DNA of 64,000 nt from Hoeflea_A sp965204935 (GCF_965204935.1 NZ_CBDBFO010000002.1); one strand, 5' to 3'; counted from the first letter of the stretch, positions 17,749 to 26,462 are shown. A program made the numbers and translations. Notes: generated by a model from the letters alone, not told the origin.

Positions 17749-18782
17749 GAAAAACCGCCGTCGTCGTCTGCCCGGGTCGCGGGACCTACAACAAGTCCGA
17801 GCTCGGTTATCTCGGACGTTACCACGATGACAAGACCGATTTCATCGCCATGCTTGACGGCTACCGCGCCGAGCAGGATCAGACGCCCATCAGTGTCCTG
17901 GATGGCGCCGAACGCTACTCGGTCGCAACATATTCGCGCGGTGACAATGCCTCGCCGCTGATCTTTGGCTGCGCGTACGCAGACTTTCTGTCGATTGACC
18001 ATGAAGCAATCGAAGTCGTTGCGGTGACCGGCAATTCCATGGGCTGGTACATCGCGCTCGCCTGCGTCGGCAGCCTGAGCGCCGCGAACGGGGTGCACGT
18101 CGTCAACACGATGGGCGCCCTGATGCAGGAAAGCCTTATCGGCGGCCAGACGGTCTATCCCTTGGTCGATGAGGAATGGCATGAAATCCCCGGAAAGCGC
18201 TCCGAAATCCTTGCTCTGGTCGAACAGATCGGCAATCGGGCGGGCTGCAGCGTCTTTGTGTCGATTGAACTCGGCGGCATGCTGGTGCTCGCCGGCAACG
18301 AAGCCGGTCTCGAGGCACTGGAGGGCGCTTTGCCACGTGTCGACGACCGCTTCCCCATGCGGCTTGCAAATCATGCGGCATTCCACACGCCCTTGCAGCA
18401 GCCGATCGCCGAAAAGGGCCGCGCACTGCTATCGGCTGGTCTCCTCAGCCAGCCGCGCATTCCGTTGATCGACGGCCGCGGCAATGTCTGGTATCCGCAG
18501 GCAACCGACCTTTCCGCGCTCTGGCGCTACACGCTCGACCACCAGGTGGTCCGGCCCTACGATTTCACCCGGGCCGTCCAGGCATCGGTAAAGGAATTCG
18601 CACCCGATTGCCTGATCGTGCTTGGGCCCGGCAATACCCTCGGCGGCGCGGTGGCCCAGTCCCTGATCGCCTGTTCGTGGGAAGGGCTTGGTTCAAAAGG
18701 CGATTTCACGGACCGTCAGGAAGTGGACCCGATCCTGATTTCGATGGGACTCGATGCGCAAAGGAAACTGGTCACCGGCTGA
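17745..18782 (+). CDS. FabD-like ACP S-malonyltransferase-family protein
   Basis: Acyltransferase-fold protein of 345 residues. The nucleophile elbow reads GNSMG with S98 at its centre (FabD has GHSLG). The partner histidine is probably H214 in AAFHTPLQQP, and the C-terminal CLIVLGPGNTLGG block is conserved in FabD. It is longer than a typical FabD of about 310 residues and starts unusually (MRKTAVVVCPGRGTYNKSELG). It is translationally coupled to the E1 gene rather than to fatty-acid genes. A role as a dedicated acyl-CoA transferase or thioesterase for the glutaryl/2-oxoadipate step is my inference. The reaction is unknown. It converges with the regulator, overlapping it by 11 bp. Confidence 0.75.
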   Translation: MRKTAVVVCPGRGTYNKSELGYLGRYHDDKTDFIAMLDGYRAEQDQTPISVLDGAERYSVATYSRGDNASPLIFGCAYADFLSIDHEAIEVVAVTGNSMGWYIALACVGSLSAANGVHVVNTMGALMQESLIGGQTVYPLVDEEWHEIPGKRSEILALVEQIGNRAGCSVFVSIELGGMLVLAGNEAGLEALEGALPRVDDRFPMRLANHAAFHTPLQQPIAEKGRALLSAGLLSQPRIPLIDGRGNVWYPQATDLSALWRYTLDHQVVRPYDFTRAVQASVKEFAPDCLIVLGPGNTLGGAVAQSLIACSWEGLGSKGDFTDRQEVDPILISMGLDAQRKLVTG

Positions 18783-19194
18783 CATTCGCCAGCCGCAAGC
18801 TGCTGACCGTTTCGGCGACGTCCGGCACACGGCGGATATCATCGAGGATCTCGTCAAGTTTTCTCAAGGAGTGCGTACGGATTTCAACAATCATGTCGAA
18901 ACTGCCGCTGAGCGAGTGGATGTCGCCGGTGCCAGTGATCTTTCGTAGCGCGGCAACCGTCGGTCGCGTATCATTGGCAACAAGTTTCAAAAGGCAAAAC
19001 GCACTGATGACCGCCTCTTCATCATCGGGTCCAAGCTCCACGGTGAATTTGGCGATCGTTCCGCGATCCACCATGCGGGCGATCCGGTTCTGCACGGTGG
19101 CGCGGGAAACGCCGAGATCGGCAGCGAGGTCCGAAACGGACCGCCGGCCGTCCCGTGTGAGTGTCTGCAACAGAGCGCGGTCGGTGTCATCCAT
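18772..19194 (-). CDS. Lrp/AsnC-family transcriptional regulator
   Basis: Regulator of 140 residues. The N-terminal winged helix-turn-helix (VSDLAADLGVSRATVQNRIARM) is followed by the RAM ligand-binding domain (GSFDMIVEIRTHSLRKLDEIL). Lrp-family proteins in this context often sense lysine or another amino acid and control adjacent catabolic genes. The second ATG (19194) is preferred because GGAA lies 7 bases upstream; the first (19200) lacks spacing. It diverges from the aldehyde dehydrogenase gene and converges with the FabD-like gene. Its own upstream region is interrupted by an IS5-family element starting 31 bp from the start codon. Confidence 0.9.
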   Translation of the reverse strand: MDDTDRALLQTLTRDGRRSVSDLAADLGVSRATVQNRIARMVDRGTIAKFTVELGPDDEEAVISAFCLLKLVANDTRPTVAALRKITGTGDIHSLSGSFDMIVEIRTHSLRKLDEILDDIRRVPDVAETVSSLRLANVSR

Positions 19195-19224
19195 GATCAT
19201 TTCCGTTTTGTCAGTGCTATCTAA

Positions 19225-20156
19225 GAGCCGGATTCAAAAGTTATTCAAACGTAACAATACCTTGCGAGACGCCGCGTCATGAACCGGATGCTTGCTATGA
19301 ACGCCCACGCGGTTGAGTTCTGGATGGTCCTCTCCCAGTCCCGGGCCAGTCTGCGGCAGCGCCCGAGCCAGGCGAAAGTTCGTTCCACCACCCATCGACG
19401 CGGCAGAACCTTGAAACCGACTGCGCTGTCGCAGCGCTTGACGGTCTCGACCGTCCAGTCGCCATGCCCCGCGAGCGCTGCTCGCAACTTCGGTCCCGCA
19501 TAGGCGCCATCGGCGAAGATGTGGCGCAGCCAGGGGAAGCGGTCGCCGACAGCCCTGATCAGGTCGCAGGCCCCGTCCCTGTCCTGAATGTTGGCGGCGT
19601 GAACGATGATGAACAGCATCAGGCCGATCGTATCGGTGACGATGTGTCGCTTGCGGCCCTTGACCTTCTTGCCGGCGTCATAGCCGCGAACGCCCCCGCT
19701 TTCGGTGGTTTTCACGCTCTGGCTGTCGATCACGCCGGCCGTCGGTGAAGCCGCGCGGCCTTCCAGTTCGCGGGTATTGAGGACCAGGAGGTGATTGATG
19801 GCTGCAAAAAGACCCATGCGGCTCCAGGTGTAGAAATAGCCACGTACCGTCGATACCGGTGGGAACTGCTTCGGCAGCATGCGCCACTGGCAGCCGCTGG
19901 TTGCGATATAAAGGATCGCGTTCATCACCTCGCGCATATCGGTCGTACGCGGTCGTCCACCCCGTTTTGCCGGCGGAATGAACGGGGCAAGTATCGTCCA
20001 TTCCTCATCGGTCAAATCGCTTGGAAATCTCAAATGGTCTCTGTTATGTTCGGCGCGGGCGATATCATTCCATGGCATCGTGATTCTCCATCTTCTTTGA
20101 AAAGACTGTTGAATCACAAACCATTGATATCGCTCAACTACTTTTAAATCCGGCTC
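19225..20156 (-). mobile_element. IS5-family insertion sequence, copy 1
   Basis: Element of 932 bp with 16-bp terminal inverted repeats (gagccggattcaaaag and cttttaaatccggctc) that differ at one position. The 3-bp target duplication TAA lies at 19222-19224 and 20157-20159, of the TNA type seen in the IS1031 group of IS5. It carries one transposase gene on the minus strand. The copy at 44863-45794 has the same length, ends and protein. It sits between the Lrp regulator and the aldehyde dehydrogenase, in their control region. Confidence 0.95.
19245..20078 (-). CDS. IS5-family transposase, copy 1
   Basis: DDE transposase of 277 residues beginning MPWNDIARAEHN, with GGAG about 6 bases before the ATG. 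The N-terminal domain has LRFPSDLTDEEWTILAPFIP. Catalytic residues lie in VIDSQSVKTTE (first D), IFADGAYAGPKL (second D) and WVVERTFAWLGR (E), in the order expected of IS5. It fills the element from 20 bp inside one end to about 80 bp inside the other. The frame is single and unbroken, so no frameshift is needed for expression. Confidence 0.95.
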   Translation of the reverse strand: MPWNDIARAEHNRDHLRFPSDLTDEEWTILAPFIPPAKRGGRPRTTDMREVMNAILYIATSGCQWRMLPKQFPPVSTVRGYFYTWSRMGLFAAINHLLVLNTRELEGRAASPTAGVIDSQSVKTTESGGVRGYDAGKKVKGRKRHIVTDTIGLMLFIIVHAANIQDRDGACDLIRAVGDRFPWLRHIFADGAYAGPKLRAALAGHGDWTVETVKRCDSAVGFKVLPRRWVVERTFAWLGRCRRLARDWERTIQNSTAWAFIASIRFMTRRLARYCYV

Positions 20157-20272
20157 TAACAAAATGACAAAATTTTATCGGATTGACAAAAGGATATTAC
20201 TTTTTGCTGACACGCATTTCGTGTTGAATGACGCCACGACGCGTCGCTGGCCATCGTCGAGGAGAAGTGAAG

Positions 20273-21772
20273 ATGACCTTTGAAGAAATCCTTTCCGCAT
20301 CCGGCTTTGCGCAGAATGAACTTGAGGGCGGCGCGCTGGACGTTCACACGCCGATCGACGGTAGCCGCATCGCTTCCTTGCAGACCCACACGGATTCGCA
20401 GGTCCTGGATATGGTGGCCCGCGGCAACCGGGCTTTCGAAGCCTGGCGTAAAGTGCCGGCACCCAGGCGCGGTGAACTGGTGCGACTGTTGGGTGAGGAG
20501 CTGCGGGCGGAGAAGGAAAATCTCGGCCGCCTGGTGAGCCTCGAATGCGGCAAGATCTACCAGGAAGGCCTTGGCGAAGTGCAGGAGATGATTGATATCT
20601 GCGATTTCGCCGTCGGACTTTCGCGCCAGCTCTATGGCCTGACGATCGCGTCGGAGCGTCCGGGCCATGCGATGCGCGAAACATGGCACCCGATGGGTGT
20701 ATGCGGCGTGATCTCCGCATTCAATTTTCCGGTCGCCGTTTGGAGCTGGAACACCGCCCTTGCGCTTGTCTGCGGCAATCCCGTTGTTTGGAAGCCGTCG
20801 GAGAAAACGCCGCTGACGGCGCTTTCGTGCAAGAAGATCTTTGACCGTGCCGCCGCCCGTTTCGGCGATGCGCCGGACGACCTGTTACAGGTTCTGGTCG
20901 GCGGGCGCGAGGTCGGCGAAACACTCGTTTCGTCTCCGGATGTGGCCATTGTGTCGGCAACCGGGTCGACCCGCATGGGCCGGGCCGTCGGAACGAAAGT
21001 GGCGGAACGCTTCGGCCGTTGCATCCTCGAGCTCGGCGGCAACAATGCGATGATCGTGTCCGGCAGCGCCGATCTCGAGATGGCCGTGCGCGCAATCGTG
21101 TTCTCCGCAGTCGGCACCGCCGGCCAGCGATGCACCAGCCTGCGCCGTCTGATCGTGCATGAGAGCATCTACGATGAGCTGGTTCCACGCCTGAAGGAGG
21201 TCTATTCAGGTCTGCCGATCGGAAATCCGCTCGAAAACGGCGTTCTGGTCGGCCCTTTGATCGATGCCGATGCGCTCTCAGCCATGCAATCTGCGCTCGA
21301 TCAGGCGCAGGCGGCTGGCGGAACCGTTCACGGCGGGGACGTGGCTCTGAAAGGCAGTTTTCCGGATGCGGCCTATGTCACGCCGGCGATCGTCGAAATG
21401 CCCGGGCAAAGCGATATCGTCAAACACGAAACCTTTGCGCCGATCCTCTATGTTCTGAAATACTCCGCGCTGGAAGAGGCCATCGGAATCCAGAACGCGG
21501 TCCCGCAAGGGCTGAGTTCCTGCATCTTCACCACGGACGTGCGCGAAGCCGAGGAATTCCTGTCGGATGTCGGCTCGGACTGTGGCATCGCGAATGTGAA
21601 TATCGGTCCGTCAGGTGCCGAGATCGGCGGCGCGTTCGGCGGCGAGAAGGAAACCGGCGGCGGCCGGGAATCCGGCTCGGATGCCTGGAAGGGCTATATG
21701 CGCCGCCAGACCAACACGGTGAATTATTCGCGCGAGCTGCCGCTGGCACAGGGCATCAAGTTCGACATCTAA
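20273..21772 (+). CDS. amaB: Aminoadipate semialdehyde/piperideine-6-carboxylate dehydrogenase (ALDH7 type)
   Basis: NAD-dependent aldehyde dehydrogenase of 499 residues, close in pattern to antiquitin/ALDH7 and bacterial AmaB. The cofactor region is GVISAFNFPVAVWSWN and WKPSEKTPLTAL. The general base is E253 (ELGGNN) and the nucleophile is C287 (GQRCTSLRR). It would oxidise 2-aminoadipate 6-semialdehyde, in equilibrium with piperideine-6-carboxylate, to 2-aminoadipate. The start at ATG 20273 has GAGGAGAAG upstream. Next comes a lysine/saccharopine dehydrogenase-like gene that would make its substrate. The promoter region is altered by the IS5 insertion about 115 bp upstream. Confidence 0.9.
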   Translation: MTFEEILSASGFAQNELEGGALDVHTPIDGSRIASLQTHTDSQVLDMVARGNRAFEAWRKVPAPRRGELVRLLGEELRAEKENLGRLVSLECGKIYQEGLGEVQEMIDICDFAVGLSRQLYGLTIASERPGHAMRETWHPMGVCGVISAFNFPVAVWSWNTALALVCGNPVVWKPSEKTPLTALSCKKIFDRAAARFGDAPDDLLQVLVGGREVGETLVSSPDVAIVSATGSTRMGRAVGTKVAERFGRCILELGGNNAMIVSGSADLEMAVRAIVFSAVGTAGQRCTSLRRLIVHESIYDELVPRLKEVYSGLPIGNPLENGVLVGPLIDADALSAMQSALDQAQAAGGTVHGGDVALKGSFPDAAYVTPAIVEMPGQSDIVKHETFAPILYVLKYSALEEAIGIQNAVPQGLSSCIFTTDVREAEEFLSDVGSDCGIANVNIGPSGAEIGGAFGGEKETGGGRESGSDAWKGYMRRQTNTVNYSRELPLAQGIKFDI

Positions 21773-21819
21773 TGTTTCAAACTAAGCCAGACACGCTCTA
21801 GAGTTTCTGCGAGGAGACG

Positions 21820-22878
21820 ATGAGGAAGATCGCTGTTCTGGGGATCGGCAAGGTCGGCGACCTTGCGGCCCTGCTGCTTCACGAATCCGGCTTCGACGTA
21901 ACCGGCTTCGACCGTCGGACGCCGCGCCGGACGCGCCGCTACAGGGTCGAGCAAGTCGATGTGGCCGATACGGCCGTGCTGCGGGAGAAACTCTCTGAAT
22001 TCGATGCAGTGCTTTCCTGCCTGCCATACAATCTGAATATCGAGGTCGCCAATGCGGCGCATGCGGCAAGCATTCACTATTTTGATCTGACGGAAGATGT
22101 GCCGACAACGAAGCACATAATCGAGTTGTCGAAATCGTCGAAGGGGCTGATGGCGCCGCAATGCGGTCTCGCCCCCGGATTTGTCGGCATTGTCGGTGCG
22201 TCCCTGATCGGCGAGTTTGACCGGTGCCGTTCCGTGCGCATGCGGGTCGGTGCACTGCCGCAAAATCCGACCGGGCTGATGGGATACAGTTTCAACTGGT
22301 CGCCGGAAGGGGTGGTCAACGAGTATCTCAACGATTGCGAGGTGATCGAGGGGGGCGAGCGCAAATGGGTCTCGCCCATGGAGTGGCACGAGACGCTTTA
22401 CATCGATGGTGTCAAACTTGAAGCCTTCACCACTTCAGGCGGCCTCGGCACGATGTGCGACACCTATCATGGCGTGGTCGACAATATCGATTACAAGACC
22501 ATGCGCTATCCCGGGCACATGGAACTGATGAACTTCTTTTTTCACGAGCTGTTGATGCGCGAGCGGCGCGAACTTGCCGGAGAGATCCTGGTCCACGCCA
22601 AGCCACCGGTCGATCATGACGTGGTCTATGTGCATGTCGCGGCGGAGGGGACGATCGACGAGCACCTGTCGCGCAAGGAATTTGTCCGCGCCTACCGGCC
22701 GATCGAGATTGCCGGCGCCGAACGGACAGCCATCGCCTGGACAACGGCAGGGTCGGTGGTCGCCGTGATCGAGATGGTCCGCGATGGGCTGCTGCCGAAC
22801 AGCGGCTTCCTCAAGCAGGAAGACATTCCGCTCGCGGCCTTTCTACAGACCCGTACGGGTGCATTTTACGGCCAATAG
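21820..22878 (+). CDS. Saccharopine dehydrogenase-family protein, probable lysine 6-dehydrogenase
   Basis: NAD(P)-dependent protein of 352 residues. The N-terminal Rossmann motif is VLGIGKVGDLAALLL, followed by CLPYNLNIEVANAAH and the family block APGFVGIVGASL. The length fits lysine 6-dehydrogenase, which turns lysine into piperideine-6-carboxylate, as well as the shorter saccharopine reductases. The ALDH7 enzyme immediately upstream uses either product. A GAGGAGACG ribosome site precedes the ATG, and the gap to the ALDH gene is 47 bp, so the pair is probably one operon. No lysine:2-oxoglutarate reductase domain is fused. Of the two activities, I favour lysine 6-dehydrogenase by context only. 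Confidence 0.75.
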   Translation: MRKIAVLGIGKVGDLAALLLHESGFDVTGFDRRTPRRTRRYRVEQVDVADTAVLREKLSEFDAVLSCLPYNLNIEVANAAHAASIHYFDLTEDVPTTKHIIELSKSSKGLMAPQCGLAPGFVGIVGASLIGEFDRCRSVRMRVGALPQNPTGLMGYSFNWSPEGVVNEYLNDCEVIEGGERKWVSPMEWHETLYIDGVKLEAFTTSGGLGTMCDTYHGVVDNIDYKTMRYPGHMELMNFFFHELLMRERRELAGEILVHAKPPVDHDVVYVHVAAEGTIDEHLSRKEFVRAYRPIEIAGAERTAIAWTTAGSVVAVIEMVRDGLLPNSGFLKQEDIPLAAFLQTRTGAFYGQ

Positions 22879-22887
22879 TGCCACAGT

Positions 22888-23814
22888 ATGCGGGTCGGCA
22901 ATTTTCTAAACCACATATGGCATATCTTGGCCCGCAGACTTCCGCAAACCAGCCTCCTGGAGACATTTGAAGCCGCCGCACGGCGCGGCAGTTTCACGCT
23001 TGCCGCAGCCGATCTGAACATGACACAAGGGGCTGTGAGCCGGCAGATACGGGCACTGGAAGACCAGCTTGGCACGAAGCTGTTCATTCGCGAGCGCCAG
23101 CGCATTTCACTTTCCCCGGCCGGTACGGCCTATCTTGAGGAGATATCGAAGGCACTCTCGATCATCCGGATGGCCTCGACCTCATTACAGGTCAATCCGG
23201 ATGGCGGGGTCCTCAATCTCGGTATCCTGCCGACCTTCGGGACCCGCTGGCTGGCGCCGCGCCTGCCGGAATTCTTCAGGCGGCACCCTGGCATCACCGT
23301 CAATCTGACGACCAAGCTGCGGCCCTTCGATTTCAGCAGCGAAATGCTTGATGCCGCCATCCACTTCGGCTCCGATGACTGGCCGGGAACAGAGCACCTG
23401 TTCCTTGCCGAGGAAACGGTCGTTCTTGCCTGCTCGCCGACACTGTTACCACAGCTCAACCTTGAAACCGTCGAAGATGTCGCCAAGGGACCCTTGCTGC
23501 ATCTGGCGACACGGCCGCTGGCCTGGCAGCGATGGTTCGAGATGAACGGGCTCGTAACAGAGGTGGAGCCGGGGACGACATTCGACCAGTTCGCGACGAT
23601 GGCGCAGGCCGCGGCCCACGGCCTCGGACTTGCGCTGCTGCCCGAATTCCTGATTGAGGATGAACTGCGCAGCGGCAAGCTGATCGCCGCATGGGACAAG
23701 GCCAACAAGAGTATCGGAAGCTATGCGCTCATCTGGCCAAGATCCAGGCGCAGTCACCCGCCGCTTATCCGCTTTCGCGAGTGGATCGAGGAGGAAGTGG
23801 CGGAAGCGCTTTAG
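22888..23814 (+). CDS. LysR-family transcriptional regulator
   Basis: Regulator of 308 residues from the first ATG. The N-terminal helix-turn-helix is SLLETFEAAARRGSFTLAAADLNMTQGAVSRQIRALE, and the effector-binding domain starts near residue 100 (LNLGILPTFGTRWLAPRLPEF). The pattern WLAPRLPEF...HFGSDDWPG resembles the GcvA-like subgroup. A later start at TTG 22927 (LARRLPQTS) is also plausible, since many relatives begin just before the helix-turn-helix. It lies 9 bp after the lysine dehydrogenase-like gene on the same strand, so it is probably co-transcribed and may control the lysine genes. Its stop overlaps the convergent aldolase gene by 4 bp. Confidence 0.88.
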   Translation: MRVGNFLNHIWHILARRLPQTSLLETFEAAARRGSFTLAAADLNMTQGAVSRQIRALEDQLGTKLFIRERQRISLSPAGTAYLEEISKALSIIRMASTSLQVNPDGGVLNLGILPTFGTRWLAPRLPEFFRRHPGITVNLTTKLRPFDFSSEMLDAAIHFGSDDWPGTEHLFLAEETVVLACSPTLLPQLNLETVEDVAKGPLLHLATRPLAWQRWFEMNGLVTEVEPGTTFDQFATMAQAAAHGLGLALLPEFLIEDELRSGKLIAAWDKANKSIGSYALIWPRSRRSHPPLIRFREWIEEEVAEAL

Positions 23815-24638
23815 TTTGAGAGTTCGCCGATTAGCCGGACCGCTTCCTGCCGCAACGCCGGTATTACCGGTTTGAGCAGTTCAATACGGTCGAAGGAAGC
23901 GGAATTGTCGGCCAGTGACCGGCGCAGCGCCCTGCCGAATGCCTGGCGCAGTTCCGTGCCGATATTGAACTTGCAGACCCGGCTCTGGGTCGCCAGTTGC
24001 CGGCGCAGATCGCCAGGAATCCCGCTCGCACCGTGCAGGACCAGCGGCATTTTGGTCTCGGCTTCGATCGCACGCAGACGATCCTCGTCGATCCTCGCCT
24101 GCGCGGCGGTCTGCAGATGGACGTTGCCGATTGAAACCGCCATCGCGTCGGCGCCGCTGTCGCGATCGAAAAGGGCTGCTTCCTCGACACTGGTCGCCGC
24201 CGAAGACGCGCCTTCGGCGTAGCCGACAAAGCCGACTTCGCCCTCGACGGAGACGCCGGCGCTGCGCGCCAGCTCCGCGATCTGCGCCGTAATGGCTATG
24301 TTTTCAGCGATCGGTCGGTCGGAACCGTCAAACATGACGGACGAAAAGCCGCTGTCGATACCCTCCCGGCATTCGTCGATACTGCGGGCATGATCAATGT
24401 GACAGACAACCGGCACCGAGGCCTGCTCGGCAAGGTGGCGGAACATTTTGCCGAGTACCGGCACTGGCGTGTGTCGGCGGCAGCCCGGGCCGGCCTGTAG
24501 GATGATCGCCCGTCCGGTCTCCTCGGCCGCCTCCGCATAGGCGAGGGCGTCCTCCCATCCAAGCACGACAAAGCCGGCGACCGCATAACCATTCTCGGCC
24601 GCCGGCGCCAGCACGTCGCGCAAATTCGCAAGCGTCAT
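23811..24638 (-). CDS. Class II fructose-bisphosphate aldolase-family protein (IolJ-like)
   Basis: Zinc-dependent class II aldolase of 275 residues. Metal-binding features are the HIDHARS block (residues about 80-86), EGEVGFVGYAEG and the LVLHGASGIP segment; KFNIGTELR contributes to phosphate binding. In an operon after iolC and iolB the expected reaction is cleavage of 2-deoxy-5-keto-gluconate-6-phosphate to malonate semialdehyde and dihydroxyacetone phosphate (IolJ). Tagatose- or fructose-bisphosphate aldolase would be the alternative. Its start overlaps the iolB stop by 4 bp. It is the last gene of the minus-strand operon. Confidence 0.82.
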   Translation of the reverse strand: MTLANLRDVLAPAAENGYAVAGFVVLGWEDALAYAEAAEETGRAIILQAGPGCRRHTPVPVLGKMFRHLAEQASVPVVCHIDHARSIDECREGIDSGFSSVMFDGSDRPIAENIAITAQIAELARSAGVSVEGEVGFVGYAEGASSAATSVEEAALFDRDSGADAMAVSIGNVHLQTAAQARIDEDRLRAIEAETKMPLVLHGASGIPGDLRRQLATQSRVCKFNIGTELRQAFGRALRRSLADNSASFDRIELLKPVIPALRQEAVRLIGELSN

Positions 24639-25477
24639 TTGAACTTCGCGATCATGTCTTTAATGCCGGGTATCGTTTCGACCTGCCAGGCGTGATCTGG
24701 CTGGAAATACTGCACCAGCGAGCGCTGGAACAGACCGCCCAATATGGTGAAGTAGTACATCTCGTAACCGGGCGCCACGACACAGGGATGGTAGCCCTTG
24801 TCGAGGATGATCGTCGAGCCGTCGACGATGTGATAGGCGTCTCCGACCTGGCCGTCTTCGCGCTGAACCAGTTGCATGCCGAAACCATGCGCAGGCCTGA
24901 AGCGGAAGTTGTAGGTTTCGTCGTGGCGCGTTTCATCCGGCTGGCGGTCGGTGTCATGCTTGTGTGGCGGAAAGCCGGACCAGCCGCCCTGACCGACGGT
25001 GAAGAGTTCGGAAACGAGCAAGCGTCCGACCTTGTCGTGGTACTTGGTGCCGAGAATATGTTTGATCTTGCGGTGGGTCTTCGTGTCATCCGACCCGTAT
25101 TGGACCAGATCGATTTCGTCCTGCCGAACGGCGAAGGGCTCGAGCGTCTTGCTGTAGCGCGCACCGGCTATGAAAACCTCCGTCGTGTCGCTCTGGGCGA
25201 TAATCGTCGCCCGCGCACCCGACGGGACATAGACACCCTCCGGCTCGCCGTCCCACACATCAGCTGTCCGGTTGCCGATCGCCGAGAACTCTTCGCCCTC
25301 GACGACCACATCGACGGTGCCCGTCGCCGGTACGACGCAGGTTTCGTAGCCGGGCACGCGATAGTCGAATGCCTGACCGCTCTCCAGCTTCACGATGTTG
25401 AAGTAATTCAGCGGCACGCGACGGTCGTCCGTGTCGATGATGGCTTTGTTGGAATTGTTAAAGGGCGGGATGTGCAT
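24635..25477 (-). CDS. iolB: 5-deoxy-glucuronate isomerase
   Basis: Cupin-fold isomerase of 280 residues that converts 5-deoxy-D-glucuronate to 2-deoxy-5-keto-D-gluconate in myo-inositol breakdown. Metal ligands are visible in FPPHKHDTD and the HDETYNFRF block, with the YHPCVVAPGYEMYY segment near the C-terminus. The length matches IolB. It overlaps iolC upstream by 20 bp and the aldolase downstream by 4 bp, so the three are translated as a unit. Confidence 0.94.
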   Translation of the reverse strand: MHIPPFNNSNKAIIDTDDRRVPLNYFNIVKLESGQAFDYRVPGYETCVVPATGTVDVVVEGEEFSAIGNRTADVWDGEPEGVYVPSGARATIIAQSDTTEVFIAGARYSKTLEPFAVRQDEIDLVQYGSDDTKTHRKIKHILGTKYHDKVGRLLVSELFTVGQGGWSGFPPHKHDTDRQPDETRHDETYNFRFRPAHGFGMQLVQREDGQVGDAYHIVDGSTIILDKGYHPCVVAPGYEMYYFTILGGLFQRSLVQYFQPDHAWQVETIPGIKDMIAKFK

Positions 25478-26462
25478 TGTCCGCCTCCGTTGTTCTGGTC
25501 GGGCCGGGATGGTTCTGAATGAATTCGTCGAGTTGGGCCGGATCCGGCATGGCCGGTGCGCAGCCGACCTTCGAGACGACGAGCGCCGCGGCGGCAGAGC
25601 CTCGTTCGAGGCAAGTCTCTAGGGGATTGCCCTGCGCCATCGCGGCAATGAAATTGCCGAGGAAGGCGTCGCCGGAGCCGGTAGGTTTTAAAGCCTTGAC
25701 GCGATAGATGCCGGTTTTGATGGACCGCGCTTGCTGAAATGCAACGGAACCTTTTTCACCCATCTTGTAGATGACAAGCCTATCCGCTTCCCGGGCGAGT
25801 TCCCGGGCCAGCCTCAGGCCTGCGTCGCGGTCGCCGGCAAGGGTCTCGAATTCCTCGTCATTGCCGACAACGATGTCAGCCATTTTGGCCGCCCTGAGGC
25901 ATACGGCTCCGGCGTCAGCCGGGCTCGGCCAGGTATAGGGCCGGTAGTCGAGGTCGAGGATGATTGGAATGCCTGCGCTTCTTGCTGCTTCGAATGCGCT
26001 GAACGTCGCGGTGCGCGACGGCTCGGCGGCAAAGCATGTTCCCGTGGCAACCAGGCCGCCATAGGCTTCGAATTCAATGGCATCCACGTCGTCCTGGGTG
26101 ATCTCGAAATCGGCCGCGCCATTGCGGTAGATCACCGACTGGCAGTTTTCCATGCGGGTCTCGACAACCGCGAGAGAAGTCCGGAATTGTCCGCCCACCG
26201 TCCGTACCCCGTTTGCGTCGACGCCGTAGCTATCGAGTTGGTGGCGGACGAAGCGGCCGACCGCATCATCAGAGACCACTGAAACGAGTGCAGCCGCACC
26301 GCCCTGTCGTGCAATGGCCACCGCGATATTGGCCGAAGAGCCACCAAGAGCCGCGAAAAAGTTCGTGGCTGTCTCGGTCTGTGCACCGGGTGGATCCGCG
26401 TAGAGGTCCATACCGGCTCTGCCGATTACCACGAAACGATTTTTCTTTAATGAATTCAGCAT
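25458..26462 (-). CDS. iolC: 5-dehydro-2-deoxygluconokinase
   Basis: PfkB-family sugar kinase of 334 residues that phosphorylates 2-deoxy-5-keto-D-gluconate. It shows the first PfkB signature (FFAALGGSSANIAVAIARQGG) and the C-terminal ATP/anion-hole motif KPTGSGDAFLGNF with its catalytic aspartate. MDLYADPPGAQTETA near residue 18 is typical of IolC substrate recognition. It is the first gene of the minus-strand iolC-iolB-aldolase operon. The promoter should lie in the 231-bp gap shared with the divergent oxidoreductase gene, which contains a LacI-type operator. Confidence 0.92.
   Translation of the reverse strand: MLNSLKKNRFVVIGRAGMDLYADPPGAQTETATNFFAALGGSSANIAVAIARQGGAAALVSVVSDDAVGRFVRHQLDSYGVDANGVRTVGGQFRTSLAVVETRMENCQSVIYRNGAADFEITQDDVDAIEFEAYGGLVATGTCFAAEPSRTATFSAFEAARSAGIPIILDLDYRPYTWPSPADAGAVCLRAAKMADIVVGNDEEFETLAGDRDAGLRLARELAREADRLVIYKMGEKGSVAFQQARSIKTGIYRVKALKPTGSGDAFLGNFIAAMAQGNPLETCLERGSAAAALVVSKVGCAPAMPDPAQLDEFIQNHPGPTRTTEADNAHPAL

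Larger units (their letters stand above)
19206..20191. promoter_or_regulatory. Candidate Lrp operator region, split by the IS5 element
   Basis: Three copies of one 8-bp word lie between the divergent Lrp and aldehyde dehydrogenase genes: TTTTGTCA at 19206-19213 and its reverse complement TGACAAAA at 20165-20172 and 20184-20191. Outside the element the region is only about 145 bp. Without the insertion, the first two boxes would be 16 bp apart and inverted. The arrangement fits an Lrp-type multi-site operator. The insertion moves the first box about 935 bp from the others. The assignment to this regulator is inferred from position alone. Confidence 0.5.
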
